DNA of 26,867 nucleotides from a virus, in the IMG/VR virus record IMGVR_UViG_3300030117_000228, positions 18,856 to 45,722 of that record; one strand, written 5' to 3'. Position 1 is the first letter of the stretch. Each line of letters opens with the position of its first letter. Both the position numbers and the translations under genes were made by a program. The notes under the pieces were generated by a model. That model was not told the origin of the DNA. It was given only the letters and a program-made list of their open reading frames with translations, and made no database searches. Positions 1 through 5,847 of this stretch are shown in pieces.

Positions 1-61
1 ATTTGGGGTAGAACCTAATCTCACCCCAATTTTCTTTGCGTTCAAACTTTAACGTGTTCAT
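1..61 (-). CDS. Partial small protein, cut by window edge
   Basis: An ATG at 61 on the minus strand overlaps the TAA of the preceding leftward gene (TAATG) and opens a frame running off the window after 20 codons, beginning MNTLKFERKENWGEI. Only the N-terminus is present, so no function can be assigned. The stop-start overlap with the neighbour suggests translational coupling within the leftward operon. Confidence 0.6.
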   Translation of the reverse strand, partial: MNTLKFERKENWGEIRFYPK

Positions 62-234
62 TACCATACCCCGTCCATTTCCCATTCTTCCATTGCACAA
101 TCTATCGCATCTTGTGGCGATAAACCATCTTCGTGAAAATCGCGCCACAATAAGTCTGGCATATCGTGTACACCAACGCCAATTTCTGCCACGCAGATTG
201 CGTCACACTCTGTCATAAATTCCTCGAATGTCAT
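61..234 (-). CDS. Small acidic phage protein of unknown function (57 aa)
   Basis: A 57-codon leftward frame starts at the ATG at 234 and begins MTFEEFMTECDAIC. A strong ribosome site (GAGGTGA) lies just upstream and overlaps the stop codon of the gene at 244-843. The product is acidic, with a C-terminal stretch DAIDCAMEEWEMDGVW, and shows no membrane segment or signal peptide. I do not recognise it. Its stop overlaps the next start (TAATG), so three leftward genes appear to form one operon. Such short acidic proteins are common in the early regions of phages. Confidence 0.65.
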   Translation of the reverse strand: MTFEEFMTECDAICVAEIGVGVHDMPDLLWRDFHEDGLSPQDAIDCAMEEWEMDGVW

Positions 235-243
235 TTTGTCACC

Positions 244-843
244 TCACTTGATGTTGTGTATTCTGCGCCATGTCACCCATGTGATGGCTTGTAATTCAAA
301 TGCTTTTAGCGCACGCCCATTAACTCTTGTACGTTTCGCGGCCTGAACATACTCTGCCTGTAGTGTCCTATATTCTTTGACACCTATATTGGTCTTATCG
401 TCTGTCAATCCTACACGTTCAGCATATGCGATATTACGTGCGTGTCCATCAATGGTACACGTATCATCACCCATAATGTTGCGATAGAATGAAACAATCT
501 TTTGCCCATTGAGTATGTCAATGACGCCATCATGGTTAGGCATTGCCTCTAGTATAGACCACGCTTTTTGTTTCATCTTGTGGTATGTGGATACCTTGAT
601 GCTATCCATGCCATCCCCATTTACATGGGCATGGATTAAATCTTTTGCGTTTATAATGTTGCGTTCCCACTTGTTATTAGGTGATAGGCTTGCCACCACA
701 CCAACAACAATATGCAACGGAACGCACGTATCAAGCGCAATGCGTGTACAGTCTCGCAATGCGTCTGCGTACCACACAATACCATCACGCTTTTCTTCCG
801 GTGTTGCCATCTTATATGTGGCAAGAATATTTTCAACACTCAT
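244..843 (-). CDS. HhH-GPD-like (DNA glycosylase fold) phage protein
   Basis: This is a 199-residue leftward gene with an AAGGGGTGA ribosome site before its ATG. Two blocks stand out: LSPNNKW (residues 53-59) and IDGHARNIAYAERVGL (131-146). The second resembles the VDTHVxRvxxRlgl segment of HhH-GPD base-excision glycosylases, including the Asp position, and the first resembles their N-terminal L-S-(P/Q) helix. A Trp-rich C-terminus (ITWVTWRRIH) follows. The catalytic Lys of bifunctional enzymes and an iron-sulphur cluster are not evident. Related proteins are frequent in phages and plasmids and are usually annotated as unknown. The fold assignment is my inference from motif spacing; a role in modified-base handling or repair is possible but unproven. 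Confidence 0.75.
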   Translation of the reverse strand: MSVENILATYKMATPEEKRDGIVWYADALRDCTRIALDTCVPLHIVVGVVASLSPNNKWERNIINAKDLIHAHVNGDGMDSIKVSTYHKMKQKAWSILEAMPNHDGVIDILNGQKIVSFYRNIMGDDTCTIDGHARNIAYAERVGLTDDKTNIGVKEYRTLQAEYVQAAKRTRVNGRALKAFELQAITWVTWRRIHNIK

Positions 844-1046
844 TGTGTCACCCCTTGGTTTAGTTATTGATTAAGGAATAGGGGCTTTGTGCATGGCATA
901 CACTACCGCTGCCGATAGTTACACTCCACCCCCAAATTGGCCGGACACCATTTGACTATGTAACTCAATCATAGTTCTATAGCCTCACCTTTCAGAGACA
1001 TAGGTCACCCACCACAATAAAAACGCCATTGTTTGAGGCTTGCCAT

Positions 1047-1099
1047 ATAGGCCACCGGTATTGAGCCGGTGTAGTTAGAAGCTTCGCTTTGTGGCCTAT
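1047..1099 (-). ncRNA. tRNA-like acceptor/T-arm fold
   Basis: Read on the minus strand, ATAGGCC pairs perfectly with GGCCTAT (7 bp, acceptor-like). The 3' strand of that stem abuts, with no spacer, a 5-bp stem ACCGG/CCGGT closing a 7-nt loop CTCAATA, close to the T-loop consensus TTCRANY. The 22-nt connector holds a small AAGC/GCTT hairpin in the D-arm position, but there is no anticodon arm and no encoded CCA (ATGG follows). The geometry is that of a tRNA upper half. It may be a degenerate tRNA, a tRNA mimic or part of a larger RNA. Confidence 0.4.
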
Positions 1100-1191
1100 C
1101 CGCTAGTCTGCCGTTGGTACGGTCCAAACTCAAAGGGTCAGTCGCTTGCCGTATTGTTGACCCTATAGCTTCAAGTATGTGCCTATCCGCT
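1094..1191. repeat. 11-bp direct repeat GCCTATCCGCT
   Basis: GCCTATCCGCT occurs at 1094-1104 and again at 1181-1191. Both copies can pair with the single ATAGGC at 1047-1052, so the tRNA-like stem has an alternative partner 87 nt away. A stem GGGTCA (1135-1140) / TGACCC (1158-1163) lies between the copies. Confidence 0.6.
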
Positions 1192-1201
1192 TCGATGTAG
1201 T

Positions 1202-1237
1202 GATGCAATTCGTGGGTTTAACCACCTAGCTTGCATC
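1202..1237. other. Nested stem-loop
   Basis: GATGCAA (1202-1208) pairs with TTGCATC (1231-1237). Inside it GTGG (1212-1215) pairs with CCAC (1222-1225) around a GTTTAA loop. A competing stem CTAGC (1226-1230) / GCTAG (1240-1244) overlaps the outer strand. This is consistent with a structured RNA, though the strand cannot be decided from sequence alone. Confidence 0.5.
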
Positions 1238-1441
1238 GGGCTAGTATCATTAGGCTAGTCTATTCATATTCGGTTAGTCAACTCTTTTTTATTTGGTGCC
1301 TCACAAGTTTGCCGTGGCGGTTATGTGCTAGGCGTTTATCTAGAGCGGTTTGTCGTATCGGTTGATAGAGCGTCGTCGCTTTCGATGTTTAGAGAATGGC
1401 ACGGGTCAAAACGGAAAGCAAATAAAAAAACTACTTTTTAG

Positions 1442-1480
1442 TGTCAACAATTTGACAGGGTAAGTGTCAATATATTGACG
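1442..1480. promoter_or_regulatory. Tandem operator-like palindromes
   Basis: A perfect dyad TGTCAA-N4-TTGACA (1442-1457) is followed by a near-perfect copy TGTCAA-N4-TTGACG (1465-1480). Their centres are 23 bp apart, about two helical turns, so two dimers could bind the same DNA face. An AT-rich stretch ending in TATAAT (1495-1500) lies to the right. The half-sites also resemble -35 boxes. This is likely a regulator-controlled divergent promoter. Confidence 0.55.
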
Positions 1481-1569
1481 CAGCTTTTTATATATATAAT
1501 AGGTGTGACTGGTGATGTTCATGTTGTGTTCTTGTTTTGGTGGGTAGGGTGTTTTTGCAGGCAATGGGG

Positions 1570-1609
1570 TGCCTATTTTTTATGCACCATCCTGCCTATT
1601 TTTTGTGCA
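1570..1609. repeat. Tandem 17-bp direct repeat
   Basis: TGCCTATTTTTTATGCA (1570-1586) and TGCCTATTTTTTGTGCA (1593-1609) differ at one base and start 23 bp apart. Each has short flanking dyads (GGTGC/GCACC and CTGC/GCAG) around a T-run. They could be protein-binding iterons or regulator sites. Confidence 0.5.
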
Positions 1610-1715
1610 GCATTTTATTTCCTGCCATTCATCCGGCAACGAATAGGCGTCAAGTGATAGCATATCTCTTGCCATGCTATAAAAAAAGCAATCAAAACAA
1701 TGTGTTGCATCGTTT

Positions 1716-1755
1716 GTTCACCCTTTGTCCAGGCCGTTCACCTTTTGTTCCACCC
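1716..1755. repeat. Imperfect 20-bp direct repeat
   Basis: Two adjacent units share GTTCACC followed by TTTGT and a C-rich end, starting at 1716 and 1736. No function is evident. Confidence 0.35.
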
Positions 1756-1913
1756 GTGTGGCCGGACCACCACCCCCGTACCGTACGTACATATACATAG
1801 AAGCACACAGATTGGGAAAATTGAGTGTTAACCACATGGGCAAATGATAAACACGGGTGGCACCAGCATACACAAGTCAAGACATATTTTGTCAGCAAAA
1901 CTTAATTTTCTTC

Positions 1914-1943
1914 TTGACAGCATATAGTGAGTTGTGGTATAAC
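1914..1943 (+). promoter_or_regulatory. Sigma70-type promoter P1
   Basis: TTGACA (1914-1919) and TATAAC (1938-1943) are separated by 18 bp, close to the bacterial housekeeping consensus. It is the only strong rightward promoter found before the operon starting at 2073. Transcription would start near 1950, at the edge of a strong inverted repeat. Confidence 0.75.
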
Positions 1944-1947
1944 TCTA

Positions 1948-2026
1948 TTATTAGATGAGAACATTAAATGTTCTTAGAAAGATGTTAAAGACATTATATG
2001 ATAGCATTATATGTAACATCTAATAA
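1948..2026 (+). promoter_or_regulatory. Structured leader / operator after P1
   Basis: TTATTAGATG (1948-1957) and CATCTAATAA (2017-2026) form a 10-bp outer stem. Directly stacked inside is hairpin AGAACA/TGTTCT (1958-1974). Beyond it CATTATATG occurs twice, 4 bp apart. The layout resembles a junction RNA at the 5' end of the P1 transcript, or a cluster of operator sites. Confidence 0.5.
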
Positions 2027-2072
2027 CCCCCTACTGGACTAATTTGTATTTTTTGTAAAAAAGTAGTTGACA

Positions 2073-2288
2073 ATGGGAAAGAAATCTGTAAAACTATACA
2101 CAGACAATGTGTTGGATGCATTCTATGACGCCATCAAGAACAACACATTACATAATTTGCATATACCCCACAGTGATGTCTTTTATGTAAGGCAAGCTGT
2201 GGAGGCACATTATGGTCGTCCTTTCACATTGAAACACGTTGAGGCTGCAATGAAAGCCGAAGGCTGGAAGGACACTGATGATGTTTAA
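2073..2288 (+). CDS. Small protein of unknown function (71 aa)
   Basis: This is the first gene after promoter P1. The ATG at 2073 gives MGKKSVKLYTDNVLDAFY; a TTG two codons upstream is a less likely start. No good ribosome site is seen. The C-terminal half (VRQAVEAHYGRPFTLKHVEA) looks helical, with alternating polar and hydrophobic residues. There is no membrane segment and I recognise no family. Its end overlaps the start of the next gene, so the two are probably co-translated. Confidence 0.6.
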   Translation: MGKKSVKLYTDNVLDAFYDAIKNNTLHNLHIPHSDVFYVRQAVEAHYGRPFTLKHVEAAMKAEGWKDTDDV

Positions 2289-2475
2289 AGCACTTGTAAT
2301 GGTATGTAGTTTAGCAGACCCTACTCAATGCACTATCTTTGAGGATACAATAAAACTACGTGAAACTGAAGAACTTTGTAGGGTACGTATTGAAGAAATG
2401 GTTGAGGTCATTCAGATGACTATGCCAGCACCCGTAGAATACAAGTTTAAGTGTGAACTTAAAAAGAGTATCTAA
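2281..2475 (+). CDS. Short four-Cys protein, paralogue A
   Basis: The protein has 64 residues from the second of two adjacent ATGs. That start is chosen because it aligns MFKALVMVC with the MFEAVVLAC start of the next gene and is well spaced from AAGGA. A short hydrophobic N-terminus is followed by Cys residues spaced as VCSLADPTQC, then TEELC, then KFKC. The next gene and the one at 9717 share this pattern, so this is a small family. The conserved Cys pairs suggest disulfides and possibly export, but no clear signal-peptidase site is present. Function unknown. Confidence 0.65.
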   Translation: MFKALVMVCSLADPTQCTIFEDTIKLRETEELCRVRIEEMVEVIQMTMPAPVEYKFKCELKKSI

Positions 2476-2681
2476 TGTTTGAAGCAGTTGTATTGGCATG
2501 TCTAATGGGCCAGCCTACTATGTGTGTTGAAGCACAGGATGCGCGTGGGCCTTATCAAACAGAAGCTGAGTGTGTAATGCGTGTCCATCAGATGGTCACC
2601 GCTATGCAACTGGTTTTTCCACAGCCGCACACCTATCAATATAAATGTAGAGAACCAGAGCCAGAGGGTATGAAACTGTGA
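2475..2681 (+). CDS. Short four-Cys protein, paralogue B
   Basis: The 68-residue product is clearly related to its upstream neighbour. Shared features are an M-F-x-A-hydrophobic start, CLMGQPTMC, TEAEC, a conserved Pro and a YKC near the end. The start overlaps the preceding stop (TAATG). The tandem arrangement points to duplication. The N-terminus is hydrophobic but short, so export is uncertain. No family name is recognised with confidence. Confidence 0.65.
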   Translation: MFEAVVLACLMGQPTMCVEAQDARGPYQTEAECVMRVHQMVTAMQLVFPQPHTYQYKCREPEPEGMKL

Positions 2682-2980
2682 GTGTAGAGTACCGTGGTAT
2701 AACATTCCCTGGATACAACAGGCCCATCAAGTCTAACCGTGAAGGTAAGAAGAAGATGGTGTTGGCTAAGAAGGGTGATAAGGTAAAGCTGATTCACTTT
2801 GGTGCTACGGGCTATGGACACAACTACAGTGCTGCAGCCCGTAAGTCATTTCGTGCTAGGCACAAGTGTGACACAGCTACGGACATTCTGTCGGCACGGT
2901 ACTGGGCATGTCGCACTCTATGGGGTGGGGCAGGTAAGCCTAAACAATCTAGTCCTAAATCACGTAAAGGAAAATACTAA
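2678..2980 (+). CDS. Basic protein with FRARHxC...YWACR motif
   Basis: The gene starts at a GTG (2678) overlapping the previous stop and encodes 100 residues, strongly basic (GKKKMVLAKKGDKVK). The central part HFGATGYGHNYSAAARKSF, then FRARHKCD and ARYWACR, matches a small motif family I recall from marine phages and algal or giant viruses. Cys and His are spaced so that metal binding is possible. Function unknown; nucleic-acid binding is an inference from charge. The stop overlaps the next ATG. Confidence 0.7.
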   Translation: MSVEYRGITFPGYNRPIKSNREGKKKMVLAKKGDKVKLIHFGATGYGHNYSAAARKSFRARHKCDTATDILSARYWACRTLWGGAGKPKQSSPKSRKGKY

Positions 2981-3222
2981 TGGGCAAGCACAAGAAAGAT
3001 GTGACTGTTGTTTCAATCGGTGTAGGCACAATGCCAGCCAAGAAACTAAAAGAAATGAAAAAGAAGGCTGAGATGGCGATGGGTGGCATGGCTAACGGCA
3101 AGAAGCATATGTATTCTGCTGGTGGTAATGTGACTGACAAGCTGCCGAACAAAGGTCTGAAGCAACTTGCTAAAACAGAAAAAGGCAAAGCTGCCGTACG
3201 CAATATGGGCTTTGATGTTTAA
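2980..3222 (+). CDS. Lys/Met/Gly-rich small protein (80 aa)
   Basis: The ATG overlaps the previous TAA. The product starts MGKHKKDVTVVSIG, continues with a Lys-rich helix (PAKKLKEMKKKAEMAMG) and has the motif GGMANGKKHMYSAGGNV, a type of Gly-Met-Lys repeat seen in marine phage proteins. It is very basic and without membrane segments. It may bind DNA or be virion-associated, but I do not recognise a named family. It belongs to the run of basic small genes between 2678 and 6095. Confidence 0.65.
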   Translation: MGKHKKDVTVVSIGVGTMPAKKLKEMKKKAEMAMGGMANGKKHMYSAGGNVTDKLPNKGLKQLAKTEKGKAAVRNMGFDV

Positions 3223-3528
3223 GTGGCCCCAAGAGTTCCACGCAAAAAGGGTCAACCTGTAGGTTCAAAAAAACACAGTGACTTATACACAGATGAGAAC
3301 CCCAAAGGAACCATCCACGGTCTTAAATTTGCTACTGTCAAAGACGCTGAAGCATCTGTCCGTAAGATTAGAGCGTCTGGAAAAACACATGCTCATAAGA
3401 CACAAGCGGCGATTGCTATGGAACAACGCGCTAGAGCGGCAGGTAAGAAGGCCGCTGCGGCAGTGTATAGAAATTTTATTAACGCCCAAAAGCGAAAGAC
3501 AAAGCAACGTGCATCCCGTCGAGCGTGA
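3223..3528 (+). CDS. Conserved viral basic protein (DUF5824-like)
   Basis: A 101-residue gene starting at GTG 3223, immediately after the previous stop. Motifs in order: SDLYTDENPKGTIHGLKF (about residues 19-36), a helix with SVRKIRASGKTHAHK (46-60), QAAIAMEQRARAAGK (61-75), then VYRNFINAQKRKTK. I recall this set from marine phages and large algal viruses, where it is a domain of unknown function; the DUF5824 label is from memory. It is strongly basic at the C-terminus. Its end overlaps the next gene by 20 nt. A DNA-binding role is plausible but unproven. Confidence 0.7.
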   Translation: MAPRVPRKKGQPVGSKKHSDLYTDENPKGTIHGLKFATVKDAEASVRKIRASGKTHAHKTQAAIAMEQRARAAGKKAAAAVYRNFINAQKRKTKQRASRRA

Positions 3529-4042
3529 CATACGCACGTGGTCCAGAGACTTTTTAGAGATACCCAATGCTAAACTAAATGGTCTACCGCCTTGCCCCTA
3601 TGCTAGAAAAGCATGGGCTGATGACAAGGTAGTGTTTAGTATTAACACAGGTATAGATGGATTGCTAAGTGCTATCCGTGAGTTTGATGGCCACGACTAT
3701 GATATTGTAGTCTGGGCTGAAGAAGATTTGCCAGACATGGAATACCTAGATGGTCTGTGTGATGGCATGAATGAGTTGATGTCAATAGCTGGTATTGATT
3801 TGCACCTTATGGTGTTCCACCCCGACTATGACGCAACAGAAGCTGGTCTTGAGTTTCTTGTCGATGATGAGGTAACTGATGACAGCTTGTCCTACTGTAT
3901 GGTCTTTGTGCAGAAACTTTCTAAACTAGACGATGCAGCTTTGTATCTGGAAAAGTCTAATTACTACGAACACTTTCCAGAAGACGTTTATGATGCTCTA
4001 GTGCTTGACAGAAGGAGATTGAGAAATGCCAATGCACGGTAA
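3509..4042 (+). CDS. Conserved marine phage protein of unknown function (177 aa)
   Basis: The frame is open further upstream, but that part shadows the preceding gene, so GTG 3509 (VHPVERDIRTWSRDFLEIP) is taken as the start. The region EIPNAKLNGLPPCPYARKAW resembles an N-terminal block that I recall from uncharacterised marine phage proteins. The rest is acidic, with MEYLDGLCDGMNELM and a Tyr/Asp-rich end, in contrast to its basic neighbours. No catalytic motif is recognised. The final codons overlap the next gene, whose AAGGAGA ribosome site lies inside this one. Confidence 0.65.
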   Translation: MHPVERDIRTWSRDFLEIPNAKLNGLPPCPYARKAWADDKVVFSINTGIDGLLSAIREFDGHDYDIVVWAEEDLPDMEYLDGLCDGMNELMSIAGIDLHLMVFHPDYDATEAGLEFLVDDEVTDDSLSYCMVFVQKLSKLDDAALYLEKSNYYEHFPEDVYDALVLDRRRLRNANAR

Positions 4043-4190
4043 AGCTAAAATGGCTAAGAAGAAAATGCGCGGTGGTGGAATGACCAAGATGCGTGGTGGC
4101 GGCATGTCCAAAAAGAAAATGATGATGGGCGGCATGACCAAGAAGAAGAAGATGATGCGCGGCGGCGGTATGGCTAAAAAGAAGAAGTAA
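4026..4190 (+). CDS. Met-Gly-Lys repeat peptide (54 aa)
   Basis: A short gene with a strong AAGGAGAT ribosome site before ATG 4026. The product is almost entirely Lys, Met, Gly and Arg in an imperfect repeat (MAKKKMRGGGMTKMRGGG). There are about four units of the form K-K-K-M-x-x-G-G. It is extremely basic and low in complexity, so disorder and nucleic-acid binding are likely, though this is inferred from composition only. Its stop overlaps the start of the SET gene, making the two a coupled pair. Confidence 0.7.
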   Translation: MPMHGKAKMAKKKMRGGGMTKMRGGGMSKKKMMMGGMTKKKKMMRGGGMAKKKK

Positions 4191-4552
4191 TGCCATATGT
4201 TGCAGATTCGGAAATACATGGACTTGGTGTTTTCGCAGATAGGGACTATGCTCAAGGAGATACAATTGAGTTGTGTCCTTATCTGGTCGCGGATTATACT
4301 GACGTGGGAGATGAGTGTGTCCTCCATGACTATATGTTTCACACACCTTATGTCGATACCGAAGAGTATTACATCCCACTTGGGTTTGCTATGGTCTATA
4401 ACCACAGCGCAAGTCCAAACGCTGAGTGGGACATTGAAGAAGAAGATGAACGCTTTGTTAGGTTTTATGCGCTTAAAGAAATAAAGCAAGGCGAAGAAAT
4501 ACTTCACGATTACGGTGAAGATTATTGGGAAAGTAGAGATGCCCTTACTTAA
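4190..4552 (+). CDS. SET-domain protein lysine methyltransferase
   Basis: This 120-residue protein is essentially a bare SET domain, which transfers methyl groups from S-adenosylmethionine to protein lysines. Visible hallmarks are HGLGVFADRDYAQGD (10-24), the cofactor motif NHSASPN (71-77), and GEEILHDYGEDYW (101-113) with the expected catalytic Tyr in DYG (108). No pre-SET or post-SET Cys clusters occur, as in compact viral and bacterial SET proteins. The ATG overlaps the stop of the Lys-rich repeat peptide. With several Lys-rich small proteins around it, a phage-encoded basic protein is an attractive substrate, but a host protein is equally possible. Confidence 0.88.
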   Translation: MPYVADSEIHGLGVFADRDYAQGDTIELCPYLVADYTDVGDECVLHDYMFHTPYVDTEEYYIPLGFAMVYNHSASPNAEWDIEEEDERFVRFYALKEIKQGEEILHDYGEDYWESRDALT

Positions 4553-4895
4553 TCAAGGTTCTAAATTCAATATATCACTCACGGCAGTAGGAACTTCGGA
4601 TACAGATTGTTATGAGGTTCCTGCTAACTATTCGGCAGTTGTAAAGAACTTGATGTTGACAAATTCAAGTTCTTCAACCCGGCCTTATACGATTAAAATA
4701 TACCAGAAAACTCCCAATACGACGACAACAATAACTAGTGACCATGTTATAGCTAGCAGAGTGGAACACTACATATTCACTGCGGACAAGCCTCTGTTTT
4801 TATCGGCAGAAGATAAGATAACCATAGCGACTAATGCAACAGACCGCATTGTAGCCACGGTATGTGTTGAAGAGTTTTATGACCCCGCAAGATAG
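4539..4895 (+). CDS. Putative beta-sandwich virion protein (118 aa)
   Basis: ATG 4539 (MPLLNQGSKFNISL) is preferred over a GTG eight codons upstream. The sequence alternates hydrophobic and polar residues as in an all-beta domain: VPANYSAVVKNLMLTN, then TIKIYQ, then EDKITIATNATDRIVATV. The same order of elements appears in the 110-residue protein at 24704, which sits in the tail-tip module. I infer a small virion beta-domain related to that protein. It starts inside the SET gene. Confidence 0.6.
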   Translation: MPLLNQGSKFNISLTAVGTSDTDCYEVPANYSAVVKNLMLTNSSSSTRPYTIKIYQKTPNTTTTITSDHVIASRVEHYIFTADKPLFLSAEDKITIATNATDRIVATVCVEEFYDPAR

Positions 4896-4905
4896 GAGAT
4901 AGGAG

Positions 4906-5187
4906 ATGGCACGTGTCTCTAAAAAATCCCCCGCAAAAAAAGTCAAAACCCCACAAGCTAGGGCGAAAAAGAAACCGATTAGAACGCTTAAACTTGCGCC
5001 GGGTGGTGCGGCAAAGAGCAAGAGTCGAGTTAATGAAGCTGGCAACTACACTAAGCCAGCAATGAGAAAGAGACAATTTAATAGAATTAAAGCTGGTGGC
5101 AAAGGTGGAAAGCCTGGACAGTGGTCGGCGCGTAAAGCCCAGATGCTTGCATCAGCTTATAAGAAAGCAGGGGGTGGATACAAATGA
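4906..5187 (+). CDS. Basic protein carrying N-terminal half of a DUF5872-like domain
   Basis: Ninety-three residues with a duplicated GATAGGAG ribosome site. The first 45 residues are a Lys/Arg/Pro/Ala-rich tail resembling histone-tail composition (KKSPAKKVKTPQARAKKK). The rest, FNRIKAGGKGGKPGQWSARK and QMLASAYKKAGGGYK, matches what I remember as the first half of DUF5872, found in bacteria, phages and giant viruses. The second half of that domain appears in the separate gene at 5847. Both halves are strongly basic. Nucleic-acid binding is likely but inferred. Confidence 0.75.
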   Translation: MARVSKKSPAKKVKTPQARAKKKPIRTLKLAPGGAAKSKSRVNEAGNYTKPAMRKRQFNRIKAGGKGGKPGQWSARKAQMLASAYKKAGGGYK

Positions 5188-5188
5188 T

Positions 5189-5416
5189 ATGCAACATGTA
5201 TTCCTCCTCTTGGTATATTTAGGAACAGGAGATTTTCGCACTTTAATAAGTGCTGACATGTATTTTGCAGATATTAATGAATGCAATTACTTCGCAGAAA
5301 AATCTGCAATAAGATATGGGAACTACAGATATAGAGATTACCTAGACCCAAAAGACAGGGTAACTGCATATTGTGTACCCAAATACGTTAACCCCAACGA
5401 CGTAAGGATATACTGA
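5189..5416 (+). CDS. Short Cys-containing protein with hydrophobic N-terminus (75 aa)
   Basis: The open frame extends upstream, but ATG 5189 follows a GGGGGTGG ribosome site and avoids overlap with the basic gene. The product begins with a hydrophobic stretch (MQHVFLLLVYLG), followed by MYFADINECNYFAEK and ends around VTAYCVPKYV. Its hydrophobic start, one central and one late Cys echo the Cys-patterned genes at 2281, 2475 and 9717, although sequence similarity is weak. It may be exported or membrane-attached. Function unknown. Confidence 0.6.
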   Translation: MQHVFLLLVYLGTGDFRTLISADMYFADINECNYFAEKSAIRYGNYRYRDYLDPKDRVTAYCVPKYVNPNDVRIY

Positions 5417-5847
5417 TGCTGGCAGAACTTGCAGCGGCTAATGCCGCATTTAGTGTTATTAAAGCCGCTGTACAGAACGGTAGTGACATTGCCAAGGCTG
5501 GTACTGCCATTGCTAAGTTTGTAGGTGCAAAGGAAGACCTACAAAAGAAGGCTAGCAAAAAAGGTGGCGGCTCTGATTTAGAAGAGTTTATGGCTCTTGA
5601 GCAGATACGTGAAAAGGAAGACCAGTTAAAGCAGCTTATGATTTATGCAGGTCGTCCCGGTCTATGGGGAGATTGGCAACGATTTCAGGCCAAGGCTCGT
5701 GTGGCGCGAAGAGAAGAAGAAATTAGAGTAGCAAGAAAAAGAAAACAGATTATAGAATGGAGCATAGTAGTATTTTTATCTTTAGTAATTTTAGTAGTGT
5801 TGGGTTCTTTGATTGCACTAATACTACACGCACAGGGTAGATTATAA
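5416..5847 (+). CDS. C-terminally anchored coiled-coil protein (143 aa)
   Basis: The ATG overlaps the previous TGA. An Ala-rich helix at the N-terminus (LAELAAANAAFSVIK) is followed by a charged helical middle (residues 55-110; ALEQIREKEDQLKQLM and GRPGLWGDWQRFQAKARV). One transmembrane helix lies near the C-terminus (IIEWSIVVFLSLVILVVLGS) with a short tail. I recall similar proteins in many marine phages without a known role. Topology fits a cytoplasmic coiled coil tethered to the inner membrane. Involvement in lysis or DNA entry is speculation. Confidence 0.65.
   Translation: MLAELAAANAAFSVIKAAVQNGSDIAKAGTAIAKFVGAKEDLQKKASKKGGGSDLEEFMALEQIREKEDQLKQLMIYAGRPGLWGDWQRFQAKARVARREEEIRVARKRKQIIEWSIVVFLSLVILVVLGSLIALILHAQGRL

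Larger units (their letters stand above)
844..2072. other. Long divergent non-coding region
   Basis: About 1.2 kb separates the leftward and rightward operons without a convincing gene. The part from 880 to 1440 is rich in inverted repeats. A promoter/operator-like AT-rich section covers 1436-1500. The stretch 1500-1900 carries tandem direct repeats (1570-1609, 1716-1755), and 1914-2026 holds promoter P1 and a structured leader. Open frames crossing this region have odd compositions and poor start contexts. Its roles may include transcription control, a non-coding RNA or a replication origin; none is proven. Confidence 0.7.

Noticed and set aside
509-874. Plus-strand frame opposite the leftward HhH-GPD-like gene
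   Set aside because: It mirrors the leftward gene, has no ribosome site and no recognisable motif.
1005-1208. Minus-strand open frame of 67 codons
   Set aside because: It coincides with the tRNA-like and stem-loop elements, has no ribosome site, and its end resembles the translated tRNA artefacts often mis-annotated as proteins.
1475-1657. Hydrophobic 60-codon frame
   Set aside because: Its TTG start lies inside the operator palindrome and the codons follow AT-rich spacer DNA.
1537-1800. Plus-strand open frame of 87 codons
   Set aside because: Aromatic and His/Cys-rich composition unlike the real genes, poor start context, and it runs across two sets of direct repeats.
1436-1913. CRISPR array or insertion-sequence ends
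   Set aside because: The repeats occur only in pairs, there are no regular spacers, and no transposase or terminal inverted repeats are present.
3278-3508. Upstream extension of the gene at 3509
   Set aside because: It overlaps the well-supported gene at 3223 in another frame and reads as a basic shadow; GTG 3509 fits better.
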